DNA of 8,188 nucleotides from Candidatus Sumerlaeota bacterium (GTDB taxonomy: Bacteria; CG03; SLGR01): positions 1 to 8,188 of the forward strand of contig SLGR01000054.1 of NCBI GenBank assembly GCA_007136585.1, written 5' to 3'. Made by a program: the position numbers and the translations under genes. The notes beneath the pieces are model-generated. The model ran no database searches. It worked only from the letters and a program-made list of their open reading frames with translations, and was not told where the DNA came from. Shown here piece by piece: positions 1-8,035 of this stretch (position 1 is the stretch's first letter; every line of letters begins with the position of its first letter).

Positions 1-119
1 ACCACTTACCAATAATTCTGAGTCTTTCATGTCAATTACCATAATACAGACATTATGACTCTTTAGCCCTTTATTTTACAGAGGGCTTATTTCAGGCTCA
101 TCTTGCGTTGGAAAAGACT
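1..119 (+). repeat. Left arm of a perfect 119-bp terminal inverted repeat
   Basis: Positions 1-119 are identical, base for base, to the reverse complement of 8069-8187. Identity stops at 119/120 on this side. The repeat is AT-rich and non-coding as far as can be judged. It contains two short hairpins (40-57 and 65-87). It lies upstream of gltB and ends 5 bp before the TTGACA of the putative gltB promoter. It may be the end of an insertion sequence, a miniature element, or a dispersed intergenic repeat at which a contig terminated. The existence of the repeat is certain; its nature is not. Confidence 0.97.
40..87 (+). other. Two small hairpins inside the terminal repeat
   Basis: CATAAT (40-45) pairs with ATTATG (52-57) across a 6-nt loop. 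AGCCCT (65-70) pairs with AGGGCT (82-87) across an 11-nt loop and is followed by TTATTTC. Because the repeat is duplicated, both hairpins also occur in the right arm at 8131-8148 and 8101-8123. The second resembles a weak intrinsic terminator for transcription entering from outside the window, but its stem is short and the T-tract poor. The hairpins could equally be ordinary structure of a small mobile repeat. Confidence 0.35.
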
Positions 120-124
120 AGCTC

Positions 125-153
125 TTGACAGTCCTCGCTACAATATATACCAT
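125..153 (+). promoter_or_regulatory. Putative sigma70 promoter of gltBD
   Basis: A consensus -35 hexamer TTGACA (125-130) is followed after 17 bp by TACCAT (148-153), a 4-of-6 match to TATAAT. TATACC at 15 bp spacing is an alternative -10. The element is directly inside the left repeat and points into gltB. It predicts a leader of about 85 nt. The -35 is strong and the -10 is weak, so the exact start is uncertain. Confidence 0.4.
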
Positions 154-217
154 TCTTAAAAGAAACAACGATGTTTCACGGCAGAGCCAGCCTTTTAAAA
201 CGCATTCCCGGACAATG

Positions 218-230
218 CTGTTCTGAACAG
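218..230. promoter_or_regulatory. 13-bp palindrome in the gltB leader, possible operator
   Basis: CTGTTCTGAACAG is a perfect inverted repeat (CTGTTC-T-GAACAG) lying 14 bp before the gltB start codon. As DNA it looks like a dimeric regulator site. As RNA it could only form a 5-bp stem with a 3-nt loop near the ribosome-binding region. No specific regulator is recognised. It resembles LexA-type CTGT/ACAG ends, but the spacing is shorter than the E. coli SOS box. Confidence 0.25.
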
Positions 231-244
231 AGTAAAGTAAAAAA

Positions 245-3200
245 ATGCAGAAAAAATTCGGATTATACGACCCGGGCTTCGAACACGGAAGCTGCGGGAC
301 AGGCTTCGTTACCAGTATCAGTGGGCGCGCATCCCATTCAATTATAAAAGACGGATTTAAAATACTTAAAAACCTGGTACACAGGGGCGCCGTGGGAGGT
401 GACCTGGTTTCCGGAGACGGTGCCGGGATGCTCACGTCCCTGCCACATGAATTCTTTTCCTCGCAGGGGTTATCTCTTCCTGAACCAGGTGCTTACGGGG
501 TGGCCTTTCTCTTCCTCCCGCAGGATAAGGCCAGGCGCACCGGTCTGATGAGTTCTTTCAGATCCGTCATCTCCCGCGAGGGGTTTAGCCTCCTGGGAGA
601 GAGAGAGGTTCCTAACTGTCCCGAAATCCTTGGGGATATATCGCGCTCTGCGATGCCTTATATGAAACAGGTCTTTCTCTCTCTTCCGGGAGCAGAGGGG
701 CGAGAACTGGAGTTGAGGCTGTATACAACCCGGCGAGCTGCGGAGAAAAAGGCGCGGACCGGGAATATCCCACCTGAGGATTTTTACATTGCAAGCATGT
801 CTTCAAAAACCGTTGTATATAAAGGAATGTTCTCCGCTCCGCAGTTCCGTGATTTTTATCCTGACCTGGATGAGAGGGAGTTTAAGAGCCACTTTGCAGT
901 TGTCCATCAGAGGTATAGCACGAATACTTTCCCGTCGTGGCCTCTGGCCCAGCCCTTCAGGTACGTGGCCCATAACGGGGAGATAAATACCGTAAGGGGG
1001 AATATTAATTATATGAGAGCCAGGGAAGGGTCCCTTGAGACGCCCCTGTTTAAAGGCGGCGTAGGGAAGGTGCTCCCTGTTTTTGACGAAGGTGGGAGCG
1101 ACTCGGCGGCCTTTGACAGCGTATATGAGCTGCTTTATATGGCGGGGCGTTCTCCGGAACATACGGTAATGATGCTGGTCCCAGAGGCTTTTGGAACAAG
1201 GTATCATATCAGCGCCGATAAGAGAGCTTTCTACGAGTACCACGCCGCTTTCCAGGAGCCCTGGGACGGACCGGCTGCCCTTGTCTTTACCGATGGGGTG
1301 AAAGTTGGTGCGGTTCTGGACAGGAACGGGCTGAGACCGGCAAGGTATATCATAACCCGGAGCGGAAAGATGGTGTTGGCCTCCGAGGCGGGGGTCCTTA
1401 ACATCCCTGCCTCGGATGTGCTTGAGAAAGGGCGCCTTGGCCCGGGGAGAATGATAATAGCCGACCCCGGGGAGAAAAGGGTAAAGAAGGATAACGAGAT
1501 AAAATCAGCCGTTTCCCGGCGCCGCCCGTACAGGCGCTGGCTGGAGGATAACAGGATAGAGCTTAAAGGACTTTTTCAGCCTCCCGGGCGCCCAGACACG
1601 GATGTTTCCACTCTTACGCCAAGACAAAGGGCTTTCGGGTATACTCAGGAGGAACTGGAGAAAGTTATACTTCCAATGGCAGAGAACGCGCAGGAGCCTG
1701 TAGGGTCAATGGGTAACGACGAGGCCCCCGCGGTTCTTTCCGAATCTCCCTCAAGCCTTTTTGAGTATTTCAAGCAGGTCTTCGCGCAGGTTACAAATCC
1801 CCCGATAGACCCTTACAGGGAGAACCTGGTAATGTCCCTTATGAGTTTTATAGGGAGGGAGAGGAACCTCCTGGATGAGACTCCCCGGCACTGCAGGCAG
1901 CTTAAACTTTCCCATCCGGTCCTTACAAACGAGGATATAGATCGACTTTTATCTTTTAGTACTGATGATCTGAGGAGCTGCAGGGCGGAAATGCTTTTCA
2001 ATAGAGACGGCATCGGACTGGAAAAAGCGGTGGAAGAGCTCTGCCTGAGAGTGGAAAAAAGCGTGGATGAAGGGTGCAGTATAGTAATCCTCAGCGACAG
2101 GGGCATAGGTCCCGGGAAGGTTCCGGTCCCTTCCCTGCTGGGTGTAAGCGCTGTGAACTCGTACCTTATATCAAGGCGTAAAAGACACCTGGTGGGTCTT
2201 GTGGTTGAGACAGGCGAGGCAAAAGAGGTAATGGATTTTGCCGCTCTTACAGGTTACGGGGCAAGCGCGGTTAACCCGTATCTTGTTTTTGAGACCCTGG
2301 CCGGGCTTAAGAAAGAGGGGCGGCTGAGCGAGGCGAGCTCTGTAACCGCAGCCGAGAATTACATAACCGCGATCAAGAAGGGGCTTCTTAAGGTTATGTC
2401 CAAGATGGGGGTCTCTACCATAAGGAGCTACAAGGGTGCTCAGATATTTGAGGCGGTGGGGCTTAACGGTGAGTTCCTGGATAGGTACTTCCCCGGAACC
2501 CGGTCGCGTATCGGGGGGATAGGTATAAAAGAGGTGGAGAAGGAGACTCTTCTGAGGCACAGCGCCGCGTTCGGGGCTCCGGGCGATGCCGGATTAGACT
2601 CAGGCGGGAAGTATCATTACAGGAAAAAATCCCGGAAACATCTCCTTACCCCGGAAGCGGTAGTATCGCTTCAGAAAGCGGTAAGGGAGGGCGATTACGG
2701 CGCTTACAGGGAATACTCCGCCCGGATAGATTCCGCTTCCCGGGAGTTATGCACTTTCAGGGGACTCCTCGGTTTCAATGGGGCCAGCCCGGTCCCGCTC
2801 TCGGAGGTGGAGAGCGCGGAAAACATCTTTAAAAGGTTTTTCGCCTCGGCGATGTCCCTTGGAAGCATATCCCCGGAGGCGCATGAGGCTATAGCCGTAG
2901 CTATGAACAGGATAGGGGCCGGAAGTAACTCCGGGGAAGGAGGGGAGGAAGAGAGCAGGTCCCTTCCCCTTCCTTCAGGAGACTCCGCTTCAAGCGCTGT
3001 AAAGCAGGTAGCCTCGGGAAGGTTCGGGGTTACGGCTTTCTATCTTTCAAGCGCCGGAGAAATTCAGATAAAAATGGCCCAGGGGGCCAAACCCGGGGAG
3101 GGGGGGCAGCTTCCGGGACATAAAGTGGACTCCGGTATCGCAAGGGTGAGGCACTCTACCCCGGGTGTTATGCTCATATCCCCTCCTCCTCACCATGATA

Positions 3201-4744
3201 TATACTCAATAGAGGACCTATCCCAACTCATATACGACCTTAACACCGTAAATCCCGAGGCCAGGGTTTCCGTCAAGCTTGTAAGCGAGTCCGGCGTGGG
3301 AACCGTCGCCGCCGGGGTTGCCAAGGCCGGGGCCGATATGGTTCTTATAAGCGGCGCCGACGGAGGGACAGGGGCTGCTCCCCTTTCTTCCATAAAGCAC
3401 GCCGGGATACCCTGGGAGCTGGGACTCTCCGAGACGCAGCAGACACTGGTGCTTAACGACCTGAGAGAAAAGATACGGGTTCAGGTTGACGGGCAGATGC
3501 GGACCGGGCGCGACGTAGTCATAGCCGCGCTTCTCGGGGCCGAGGAGTTCGGGTTCGGTACGGTGGTCCTGGTTGCCCTTGGGTGCGTTATGGCAAGGAA
3601 ATGCCACCAGAATACCTGTCCCGTGGGTGTGGCCACCCAGGATATCCGTCTTCGCAGGAGGTTCAGGGGGCGCCCCGAAGACGTGGTTAATTACTTTACC
3701 TTCCTTGCGCGGGAGGTCAGGGAGATAATGGCCTCGCTAGGTTTCAGAAGTTTTGATGAGATGGTCGGAAAGACGGAGAGGCTTGAGTTCCTGAAGGCGG
3801 ATGCTCACTGGAAAGCCGCGGGGCTGGATCTTTCGGATATGCTGGCGGCTCCTAATTACTCCGGATCAAGGCGGAGCCTTCCCCGCAAGAGGGGGGACCG
3901 CCCCGGGAAACTGGATAAAAAAATATTAAAATCCGCCGCCGGGACAGTTAATAACGGCGATCCGGCGGAGCTGGAGTTTCCCATAAAAAACCCGGACCGG
4001 TCCGTGGGGGCGCTACTTAGCGGCAGGATAGCGGGTAAATACGGCTCCGGAGGCCTTCCGGATAATACTCTAAAGGTAAGGTTTACCGGGACCGCGGGGC
4101 AGAGTTTCGGGGCCTTTCTGGCAAAAGGGGTAACCTTTTTACTGGAAGGGGAGACCAATGATTACCTTGCCAAAGGGCTTTCGGGAGGAATAATAGCGGT
4201 CTATCCTGAAAGAAAAGCTGTTTTCCGCGCCCGGAACAATATAATAGCCGGAAACGTTTGCCTCTTCGGGGCTACCGGGGGGGAGGTTTACATAAGAGGC
4301 CTGGCAGGGGAAAGGTTTGCGGTAAGAAACAGCGGCGCTCTCGCGGTGGTGGAGGGGGTAGGTGACCACGGCTGTGAGTATATGACGGGAGGTTGCGTGG
4401 TTGTCCTGGGAAGGACAGGGGTTAACTTTGCCGCCGGAATGAGCGGCGGGATAGCGTATGTAATGGATGAGGACCAGCTTTTTGATACGCGCTGCAACCT
4501 TGAGATGGTTGACCTTGAGCCGGTTTCTCTGAAAGCTGACAGGGATAAACTTGCCTCTCTTATAAAGAAACATGCGGATATCACCGGGAGCCGGTACGCG
4601 CTGGAGGTTCTTAAATACAGGGATGAGATGCTAGCTAAATTCGTAAAGGTAATACCTTCGGATTATCGGAAAGCTCTTGAGAGAATAAGGGAGGCCAGCC
4701 CGGCGGCCTCGGACCGTCCCGGTATGACGGAGGAGGTATACTGA
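245..4744 (+). CDS. gltB: Glutamate synthase (NADPH), large (alpha) subunit
   Basis: This is the large GOGAT subunit. It hydrolyses glutamine, channels ammonia inward and forms glutamate from 2-oxoglutarate in the cytoplasm, with electrons from GltD. It has 1499 residues, normal for the family. The N-terminal class-II glutamine amidotransferase has its nucleophile at C17, after a 16-residue propeptide typically removed in this family. R223, H243-N-G-E246 and G283-G-S-D-S287 complete that site. A central domain (about 470-760) joins it to the FMN synthase domain (about 820-1190). That domain shows GEGGE at 897-901, K1011, SGADGGTG at 1036-1043, and the 3Fe-4S cysteines C1114, C1120 and C1125 (C-x5-C-x4-C). 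The C-terminal GXGXG beta-helix domain spans about 1240-1440. The start is bounded by an in-frame TAA at 233-235; the Shine-Dalgarno is poor. The residue after C17-G18 is T where V is usual. No frameshift is seen and all catalytic motifs are intact. Confidence 0.98.
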   Translation: MQKKFGLYDPGFEHGSCGTGFVTSISGRASHSIIKDGFKILKNLVHRGAVGGDLVSGDGAGMLTSLPHEFFSSQGLSLPEPGAYGVAFLFLPQDKARRTGLMSSFRSVISREGFSLLGEREVPNCPEILGDISRSAMPYMKQVFLSLPGAEGRELELRLYTTRRAAEKKARTGNIPPEDFYIASMSSKTVVYKGMFSAPQFRDFYPDLDEREFKSHFAVVHQRYSTNTFPSWPLAQPFRYVAHNGEINTVRGNINYMRAREGSLETPLFKGGVGKVLPVFDEGGSDSAAFDSVYELLYMAGRSPEHTVMMLVPEAFGTRYHISADKRAFYEYHAAFQEPWDGPAALVFTDGVKVGAVLDRNGLRPARYIITRSGKMVLASEAGVLNIPASDVLEKGRLGPGRMIIADPGEKRVKKDNEIKSAVSRRRPYRRWLEDNRIELKGLFQPPGRPDTDVSTLTPRQRAFGYTQEELEKVILPMAENAQEPVGSMGNDEAPAVLSESPSSLFEYFKQVFAQVTNPPIDPYRENLVMSLMSFIGRERNLLDETPRHCRQLKLSHPVLTNEDIDRLLSFSTDDLRSCRAEMLFNRDGIGLEKAVEELCLRVEKSVDEGCSIVILSDRGIGPGKVPVPSLLGVSAVNSYLISRRKRHLVGLVVETGEAKEVMDFAALTGYGASAVNPYLVFETLAGLKKEGRLSEASSVTAAENYITAIKKGLLKVMSKMGVSTIRSYKGAQIFEAVGLNGEFLDRYFPGTRSRIGGIGIKEVEKETLLRHSAAFGAPGDAGLDSGGKYHYRKKSRKHLLTPEAVVSLQKAVREGDYGAYREYSARIDSASRELCTFRGLLGFNGASPVPLSEVESAENIFKRFFASAMSLGSISPEAHEAIAVAMNRIGAGSNSGEGGEEESRSLPLPSGDSASSAVKQVASGRFGVTAFYLSSAGEIQIKMAQGAKPGEGGQLPGHKVDSGIARVRHSTPGVMLISPPPHHDIYSIEDLSQLIYDLNTVNPEARVSVKLVSESGVGTVAAGVAKAGADMVLISGADGGTGAAPLSSIKHAGIPWELGLSETQQTLVLNDLREKIRVQVDGQMRTGRDVVIAALLGAEEFGFGTVVLVALGCVMARKCHQNTCPVGVATQDIRLRRRFRGRPEDVVNYFTFLAREVREIMASLGFRSFDEMVGKTERLEFLKADAHWKAAGLDLSDMLAAPNYSGSRRSLPRKRGDRPGKLDKKILKSAAGTVNNGDPAELEFPIKNPDRSVGALLSGRIAGKYGSGGLPDNTLKVRFTGTAGQSFGAFLAKGVTFLLEGETNDYLAKGLSGGIIAVYPERKAVFRARNNIIAGNVCLFGATGGEVYIRGLAGERFAVRNSGALAVVEGVGDHGCEYMTGGCVVVLGRTGVNFAAGMSGGIAYVMDEDQLFDTRCNLEMVDLEPVSLKADRDKLASLIKKHADITGSRYALEVLKYRDEMLAKFVKVIPSDYRKALERIREASPAASDRPGMTEEVY
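4729..4736 (+). promoter_or_regulatory. Strong ribosome-binding site of gltD inside gltB
   Basis: GGAGGAGG lies 7 nt before the gltD ATG, within the last codons of gltB. With the TGATG stop/start overlap at 4742-4746 it indicates translational coupling, which suits two subunits of one complex. It contrasts with the poor Shine-Dalgarno sequences before gltB and the SGNH gene. Confidence 0.8.
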
Positions 4745-6171
4745 TGAGCGAAGAAGGCGGCGATTTTCTGAGTTGCGGGCGCCTGGAACCGGAACCCCGT
4801 CCTGTGGAAGAGAGGCTGGGTGACTGGAAGCAGGTATACAGAGATCTTCCGGAGGATAAGGTCTCGGAACAGGCCGGCCGGTGTCTGGATTGCGGGATAC
4901 CTTTCTGTCACGCCCTGGGGTGCCCTCTTTCAAATATCATACCTGAAGTTAACAGGTTTGTATCCGGGGGGAAATGGCACCTGGCCTATGAACGCCTTAC
5001 AATGACAAACCCGTTTCCCGAACTCACAGGTCGGATATGCCCCGCACCCTGCGAAGCGGCCTGCACCCTGGCCATAAGCGGTGAGGCGGTATCAATAAAA
5101 GAGATAGAGAAGACTGTAGGGGATAAAGGGCTGGAGCGGGGATGGGCCGCCGGGTCTGTCTCAGTAGAGGAAACAGGAAAGACCGCGGCGGTTATAGGTT
5201 CCGGTCCGGCCGGGCTTGCCGCGGCCCATACCCTGAGAAAGCGCGGGTTTTCCGTAACGGTATTTGAGAAATCTGCCGAGCCGGGGGGGATACTCAGGTT
5301 CGGGGTCCCGGATTTCAAACTGGAAAAACATATAATCGCCCGCAGGGTTGAGATACTCAGGGAGTCAGGGGTGCGTTTTGAGACCGAGGTTGACGCGGGG
5401 GAGGATATCTCTGCTTCCCACCTTAGGAAAAAATTCAATCTTATACTTCTTACGGTAGGGGCGGGTCAGCCGCGCGACCTGGATATACCGGGCAGGGAAC
5501 TGGAGGGTATATATTTCGCGATGGAGTATCTCTCCGGGGTCAATGAGCTTCTCTGCGGTCTGAGAGAGCCTCAGGAGACGGTAAACGCCAAAGGGAAGAA
5601 CGTCCTTGTTCTGGGAGGGGGGGATACGGGCTCGGACTGTATAGGGACCGCCCTGCGCCAGGGGGCGGCAAAGGTTTATCAGTTTGAGATAATGCCCAGG
5701 CCCGCGGAGTGGGGGGAGAGCTGGAACCCGCGCTGGCCGGAGTACCCTGTGATTTTGCGGCACTCATCTTCTCAACGGGAGGGGGCCGAGAGGGAATGGG
5801 GGGTGCTTACCGAAAAGTTCAGGGGAAAGGACGGGAAGCTCACTGGGGCGGAGTTTTCCAGGCTCAGATATGAGAGCTCTTCCGGGAAGCCGCCACGGAG
5901 GATCCCGGGAAGCCGGTTTACCCTTGATGTTGATATGGTTCTTCTTGCCCTGGGTTTTGTGCATACCCGGCATACCCGGCTGCTGAAGGAGCTGGGGGTG
6001 GAGTATGATGAGAAGGGGAATATAAGGACAACCGGGTATATGACCGGGGTCCCCGGAGTTTTTGCCGCGGGTGACGCTGTCTCGGGTGCCTCCCTGGCCG
6101 TAAGGGCCATATTCGCGGGGGCTGAGGCCGCCTCCGCTATGGCAGAGTACTCCCCCCCTGACGCAGGCTGA
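4744..6171 (+). CDS. gltD: Glutamate synthase (NADPH), small (beta) subunit
   Basis: This is the FAD-dependent subunit that takes electrons from NAD(P)H and passes them through 4Fe-4S clusters to GltB. It has 475 residues, normal for the family. The N-terminal Fe-S region holds C47-x2-C50-x4-C55-x4-C60 and then C99-x3-C103-x3-C107 (CPAPCEAAC). The FAD-binding Rossmann fold has GSGPAG at 152-157, followed by the acidic residue of VFEK and by GGILRFGVP. The NADPH-binding fold has GGGDTG at 291-296. The C-terminal flavin motif GVFAAGD is present. The start is fixed by the 1-base overlap with gltB and the GGAGGAGG site. Two small oddities: the last spacing of the first cysteine set is 4, where E. 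coli-type GltD has 3, and there is a tandem HTRHTR at 407-412. Cofactor preference for NADPH over NADH is assumed from the family. Related FeS-flavoprotein subunits exist, but adjacency to gltB makes gltD the best call. Confidence 0.97.
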   Translation: MSEEGGDFLSCGRLEPEPRPVEERLGDWKQVYRDLPEDKVSEQAGRCLDCGIPFCHALGCPLSNIIPEVNRFVSGGKWHLAYERLTMTNPFPELTGRICPAPCEAACTLAISGEAVSIKEIEKTVGDKGLERGWAAGSVSVEETGKTAAVIGSGPAGLAAAHTLRKRGFSVTVFEKSAEPGGILRFGVPDFKLEKHIIARRVEILRESGVRFETEVDAGEDISASHLRKKFNLILLTVGAGQPRDLDIPGRELEGIYFAMEYLSGVNELLCGLREPQETVNAKGKNVLVLGGGDTGSDCIGTALRQGAAKVYQFEIMPRPAEWGESWNPRWPEYPVILRHSSSQREGAEREWGVLTEKFRGKDGKLTGAEFSRLRYESSSGKPPRRIPGSRFTLDVDMVLLALGFVHTRHTRLLKELGVEYDEKGNIRTTGYMTGVPGVFAAGDAVSGASLAVRAIFAGAEAASAMAEYSPPDAG

Positions 6172-6194
6172 CCGGGCAACTTGAGCCGGACCCT

Positions 6195-6220
6195 GACTTT
6201 ATTGTAAAAGTCTCTGTTTT
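6195..6220 (+). terminator. Weak intrinsic terminator after gltD
   Basis: GACTTT (6195-6200) pairs with AAAGTC (6207-6212) over a 6-nt loop, followed by TCTGTTTT. It sits 24 bp after the gltD stop, where transcripts from gltBD and the convergent SGNH gene meet. The stem is AT-rich and only 6 bp, so termination may be inefficient. The rest of the 100-bp gap (6172-6271) shows no gene. Confidence 0.4.
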
Positions 6221-6271
6221 AACTGAAATAAAATCCGGGGAAGTTAGCTGCAACGCTTTCTTAAATCTTCC

Positions 6272-8002
6272 TTAATCGTTATACCCTTCTGATGCTGTCA
6301 GAAGTATATCCTTAACAGGTATGCTGAAATCACACAGTTGCGCAGCGCGGTTCAGGTTCTTTTCCGCTTCTTCGGTTTCCCCTTTGTTTAAGTGCGCGAG
6401 CGATTTTAAAAAATAAGTTTCCCAGTATTCAGGGTTTCTCTTTAAGGACTCCCCGAAGAATTCGAGAGCCAACTTTAGATCTCCCATCCTCCTGGCCGCT
6501 TCTCCCGCAGATGTCAGGACTTTATGCCAGTTGGGTTCAATTTGAGGGGAAACATGTTCTGACCATGGATTATGCAAAAACCAATCTGCTATTTCGTCAG
6601 GGTGTTTATTCAGAAGTAAACTAATGCAAGCATATGTATTGTATCTTATGTGGTTCTTGAAATAAAAAACACTCTGACGGGAAGAGTGTCTTTTCGTGCT
6701 GTTGAAAATACCCATTTTCAGAAACGGTCTCCTTGCTTTTGCATTCTTCAGGCGTTCCATTAATTCATCTTGCGGAAGTTCAGGAATGAGCCTGTTTTGT
6801 TTTACTGGCGGGATGCCGGATATTTCAAACTCATTGATCTTTCTTACAACTGTGTCAGCAATTACGGTGTAGTATGGAAAGTACCAGTGGCAGTAATCAT
6901 AAAAAAAATCTTTTCCAGTGAGTCCTGTTTGGGAGAGTTTCTCAAATAATTTATAGACGTCCACTAAGAGAGTGTCGTATCTTTCTGCTATTTCGCGTAT
7001 TATTTTGTTTATATCCGGAGTAGTCATGGCTGAGTTTTTGGGGACAGTTTTTAAATACGCTTCGCGGGCCTTCTCATATAACCCCAGTTCCTTTAAGGCG
7101 TTGCCTTTAAGGAACCATAAGAAAGTGTCGCCGGCGGGGTCTGTTGTATTCAGTAAATCTTCATATCTCCCTTCTGAATATAAAATAAAAGGAAGAAACT
7201 GTTCTTCTCTCTCTATAAGATAAGAACTGCTATAAGGCGGGTAATCCGCGTAATGTATGGGGAGCGTGAAAACCGCAAAAGGCAGATCTCTGGATGTAAA
7301 AATTCTTGCTATTTCATTGTAATCCTGCTTAAAATGTTCAGTGCCGTAATTGCCGTTTGTGTTGCCCGAGTATATTCTTTCAATAAATATGCGGAAAACC
7401 CAGGACCTGGCATAAAGATGTCTTATCAGAGCGCGGCTGCGAAGGATCCTCCACTTTTTTATGCTTAAGTAGGCGAAAGCATAAATGTTATTGCCCATAA
7501 GAACCATCACAAAATCAGGGTTAAGGCGCATAATATCCCTGGCGACAGAGAGGATATGCGAGCTAGTATACATGCCAGCGCCGGTGTTTATAATATTTAC
7601 TTTGTGTTCCGGAAATCTTGCTTCAAAAATAGTTCTTATTTCTTCGTTTATACGAAAACTTTGCGCTACCGATTCGCCGATAATGATTATACGCACTTCG
7701 TTACTGCCTTTTTTAGCTTTTACGGAAAGTTCCGGGTACGAAGAAGAAAAATCCTTCCGGTTAAATTCATAAGTAATTATTCCATCTTTGCGTGTTCTTC
7801 TCATTAACGGAACAGCTATCGGTTCATATATCTGATGGAAATAATGCCATCCGGAGGTCTGGTCCTTAAGCGATTCCCGGGCATTGCCCCAAGTTAATAC
7901 AAGGGCAGTTTCCAGGATAAGGCCAGCCGCCGCAAAACCGGCTGTAATTAGAGCGGTTCTATATAAAAGCTTTCTTATTTTTAATCCGGAATATAATTTC
8001 AT
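6272..8002 (-). CDS. Membrane-anchored SGNH/GDSL-type hydrolase with TPR repeats
   Basis: This is a 576-residue protein with one N-terminal hydrophobic segment (about 14-36) after a basic start, so it is probably anchored in the inner membrane with its body in the periplasm. All four SGNH blocks can be seen: block I as GES with nucleophile S111 (usual form GDS), block II G141/G143, block III GNN (N171/N172), and block V D369-x-x-H372. The segment between blocks III and V is about 200 residues and includes a TPR-like helical hairpin (about 293-326). Two more TPR-like repeats fall at about 493-560. The family covers esterases and O-acetyl transfer or removal on glycans; the substrate here cannot be read from the sequence. 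The start is firm, because in-frame TAG and TGA lie just upstream, but no Shine-Dalgarno is seen. The gene is much lower in GC than gltBD and converges on them, so a functional link is unlikely. Confidence 0.82.
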   Translation of the reverse strand: MKLYSGLKIRKLLYRTALITAGFAAAGLILETALVLTWGNARESLKDQTSGWHYFHQIYEPIAVPLMRRTRKDGIITYEFNRKDFSSSYPELSVKAKKGSNEVRIIIIGESVAQSFRINEEIRTIFEARFPEHKVNIINTGAGMYTSSHILSVARDIMRLNPDFVMVLMGNNIYAFAYLSIKKWRILRSRALIRHLYARSWVFRIFIERIYSGNTNGNYGTEHFKQDYNEIARIFTSRDLPFAVFTLPIHYADYPPYSSSYLIEREEQFLPFILYSEGRYEDLLNTTDPAGDTFLWFLKGNALKELGLYEKAREAYLKTVPKNSAMTTPDINKIIREIAERYDTLLVDVYKLFEKLSQTGLTGKDFFYDYCHWYFPYYTVIADTVVRKINEFEISGIPPVKQNRLIPELPQDELMERLKNAKARRPFLKMGIFNSTKRHSSRQSVFYFKNHIRYNTYACISLLLNKHPDEIADWFLHNPWSEHVSPQIEPNWHKVLTSAGEAARRMGDLKLALEFFGESLKRNPEYWETYFLKSLAHLNKGETEEAEKNLNRAAQLCDFSIPVKDILLTASEGYND

Positions 8003-8016
8003 ATTATGCTATCAGC

Positions 8017-8030
8017 AGTAAAAGTTTACT
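8017..8030. promoter_or_regulatory. Operator-like palindrome at the predicted transcription start
   Basis: On the minus strand AGTAAACTTTTACT has 6-bp inverted arms (AGTAAA / TTTACT) around CT. It lies immediately after the -10 box and overlaps the predicted start point of the SGNH gene, where a repressor site would be effective. The composition is AT-rich, so chance is possible, and no regulator gene is present. Confidence 0.25.
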
Positions 8031-8035
8031 ATTAA

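Noticed and set aside
218-230. SOS (LexA) box upstream of gltB
   Set aside because: The CTGT and ACAG ends are present, but the gap is 5 bp, not the 8 bp of the E. coli box, and gltB is not an expected SOS gene.
120-244. Riboswitch in the gltB leader
   Set aside because: Only tiny stems (GAAAC/GTTTC at 162-177 and the 218-230 palindrome) can be drawn, and no known riboswitch core, including glutamine-type motifs, is recognisable.
118-435. Minus-strand 105-codon frame across the gltB promoter, leader and start
   Set aside because: It covers the gltB N-terminus and promoter, shows no recognisable domain, and has no better support than the other shadows.
803-6179. Long open frames on the minus strand across gltBD, for example 803-1243, 2171-2560, 3218-3607, 4139-4573, 5365-5763 and 5772-6179
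   Set aside because: They lie wholly or almost wholly antisense to two intact, recognisable genes, their protein sequences are low-complexity Pro/Ser/Arg-rich, and GC-rich genes normally cast such shadows.
6972-7807. Plus-strand open frames of 71-95 codons opposite the SGNH-TPR gene
   Set aside because: They overlap a gene with complete catalytic motifs and have no ribosome site or recognisable domain.
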